Below are positions 6,490 through 6,512 of a stretch of 6,512 nucleotides of DNA, piece by piece. The notes beneath the pieces are model-generated. The model saw only the letters and a list, made by a program, of their open reading frames with translations, did no database searches and was not told the DNA's origin. Position 1 is the first letter of the stretch; each line of letters begins with the position of its first letter. The stretch is from Candidatus Hydrogenedentota bacterium (GTDB taxonomy: Bacteria; Hydrogenedentota; Hydrogenedentia; Hydrogenedentales; CAITNO01). A program made the translations under genes and the position numbers. The DNA is taken from NCBI GenBank assembly GCA_903822375.1, contig CAIJOU010000127.1, positions 1-6,512 of the forward strand, read 5' to 3'.

Positions 6490-6512
6490 CGTAGGGTGTG
6501 CGCAGCGAAGCG
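6490..6512. repeat. Possible start of a further dispersed repeat, cut by the window edge
   Basis: CGTAGGGTGTGCGCAGCGAAG, continuing to the edge, resembles intergenic repeats built on GTAGGGTGYGC followed by GCGAAGCG and its inverse. Only the first arm would be in view, so the palindrome cannot be checked here. Confidence 0.35.

Overview
The window is GC-rich bacterial chromosome with dense genes and little sign of transfer inside the coding parts. A type IV pilin-like protein with the prepilin N-terminus and a C-terminal His...Asp-Gly motif (the 'H-X9-DG' group) points to the Planctomycetota/Lentisphaerota/Hydrogenedentota type of organism. That is an inference from one protein family. The other genes are too universal to narrow it down.

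Layout: (1) 1-436, plus strand: C-terminal 144 residues of what looks like a LacI-family regulator, cut by the window edge. (2) 437-600: a spacer with three small hairpins in a row. (3) 601-1596, minus strand: the prepilin-like protein, convergent with the regulator. (4) 1597-2069: a gene-poor divergent spacer with a weak promoter candidate for the pilin gene, a perfect 28-bp inverted pair of a dispersed palindromic repeat, and a good sigma-70 promoter for guaB. (5) 2070-3542 guaB and 3709-5256 guaA, both plus strand: the two enzymes that turn IMP into XMP and XMP into GMP. They probably form a guaBA operon, though a 94-bp inverted-repeat element sits between them. (6) 5265-5379: another inverted-repeat element with a strong bidirectional terminator in its middle. 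(7) 5282-6421, minus strand: a zinc-dependent medium-chain dehydrogenase most like galactitol-1-phosphate 5-dehydrogenase, convergent with guaA. (8) 6422-6512: its upstream region, with an interrupted palindrome and the start of what may be a fourth repeat family.

I do not see a new defence, mobile or biosynthetic system. The genes are ordinary. What stands out is between them: at least three unrelated inverted-repeat families, and possibly a fourth, each occupy a different intergenic gap. One of them appears to have overrun the 3' end of the dehydrogenase gene, so about 32 C-terminal residues of that reading frame are encoded by repeat and terminator sequence.
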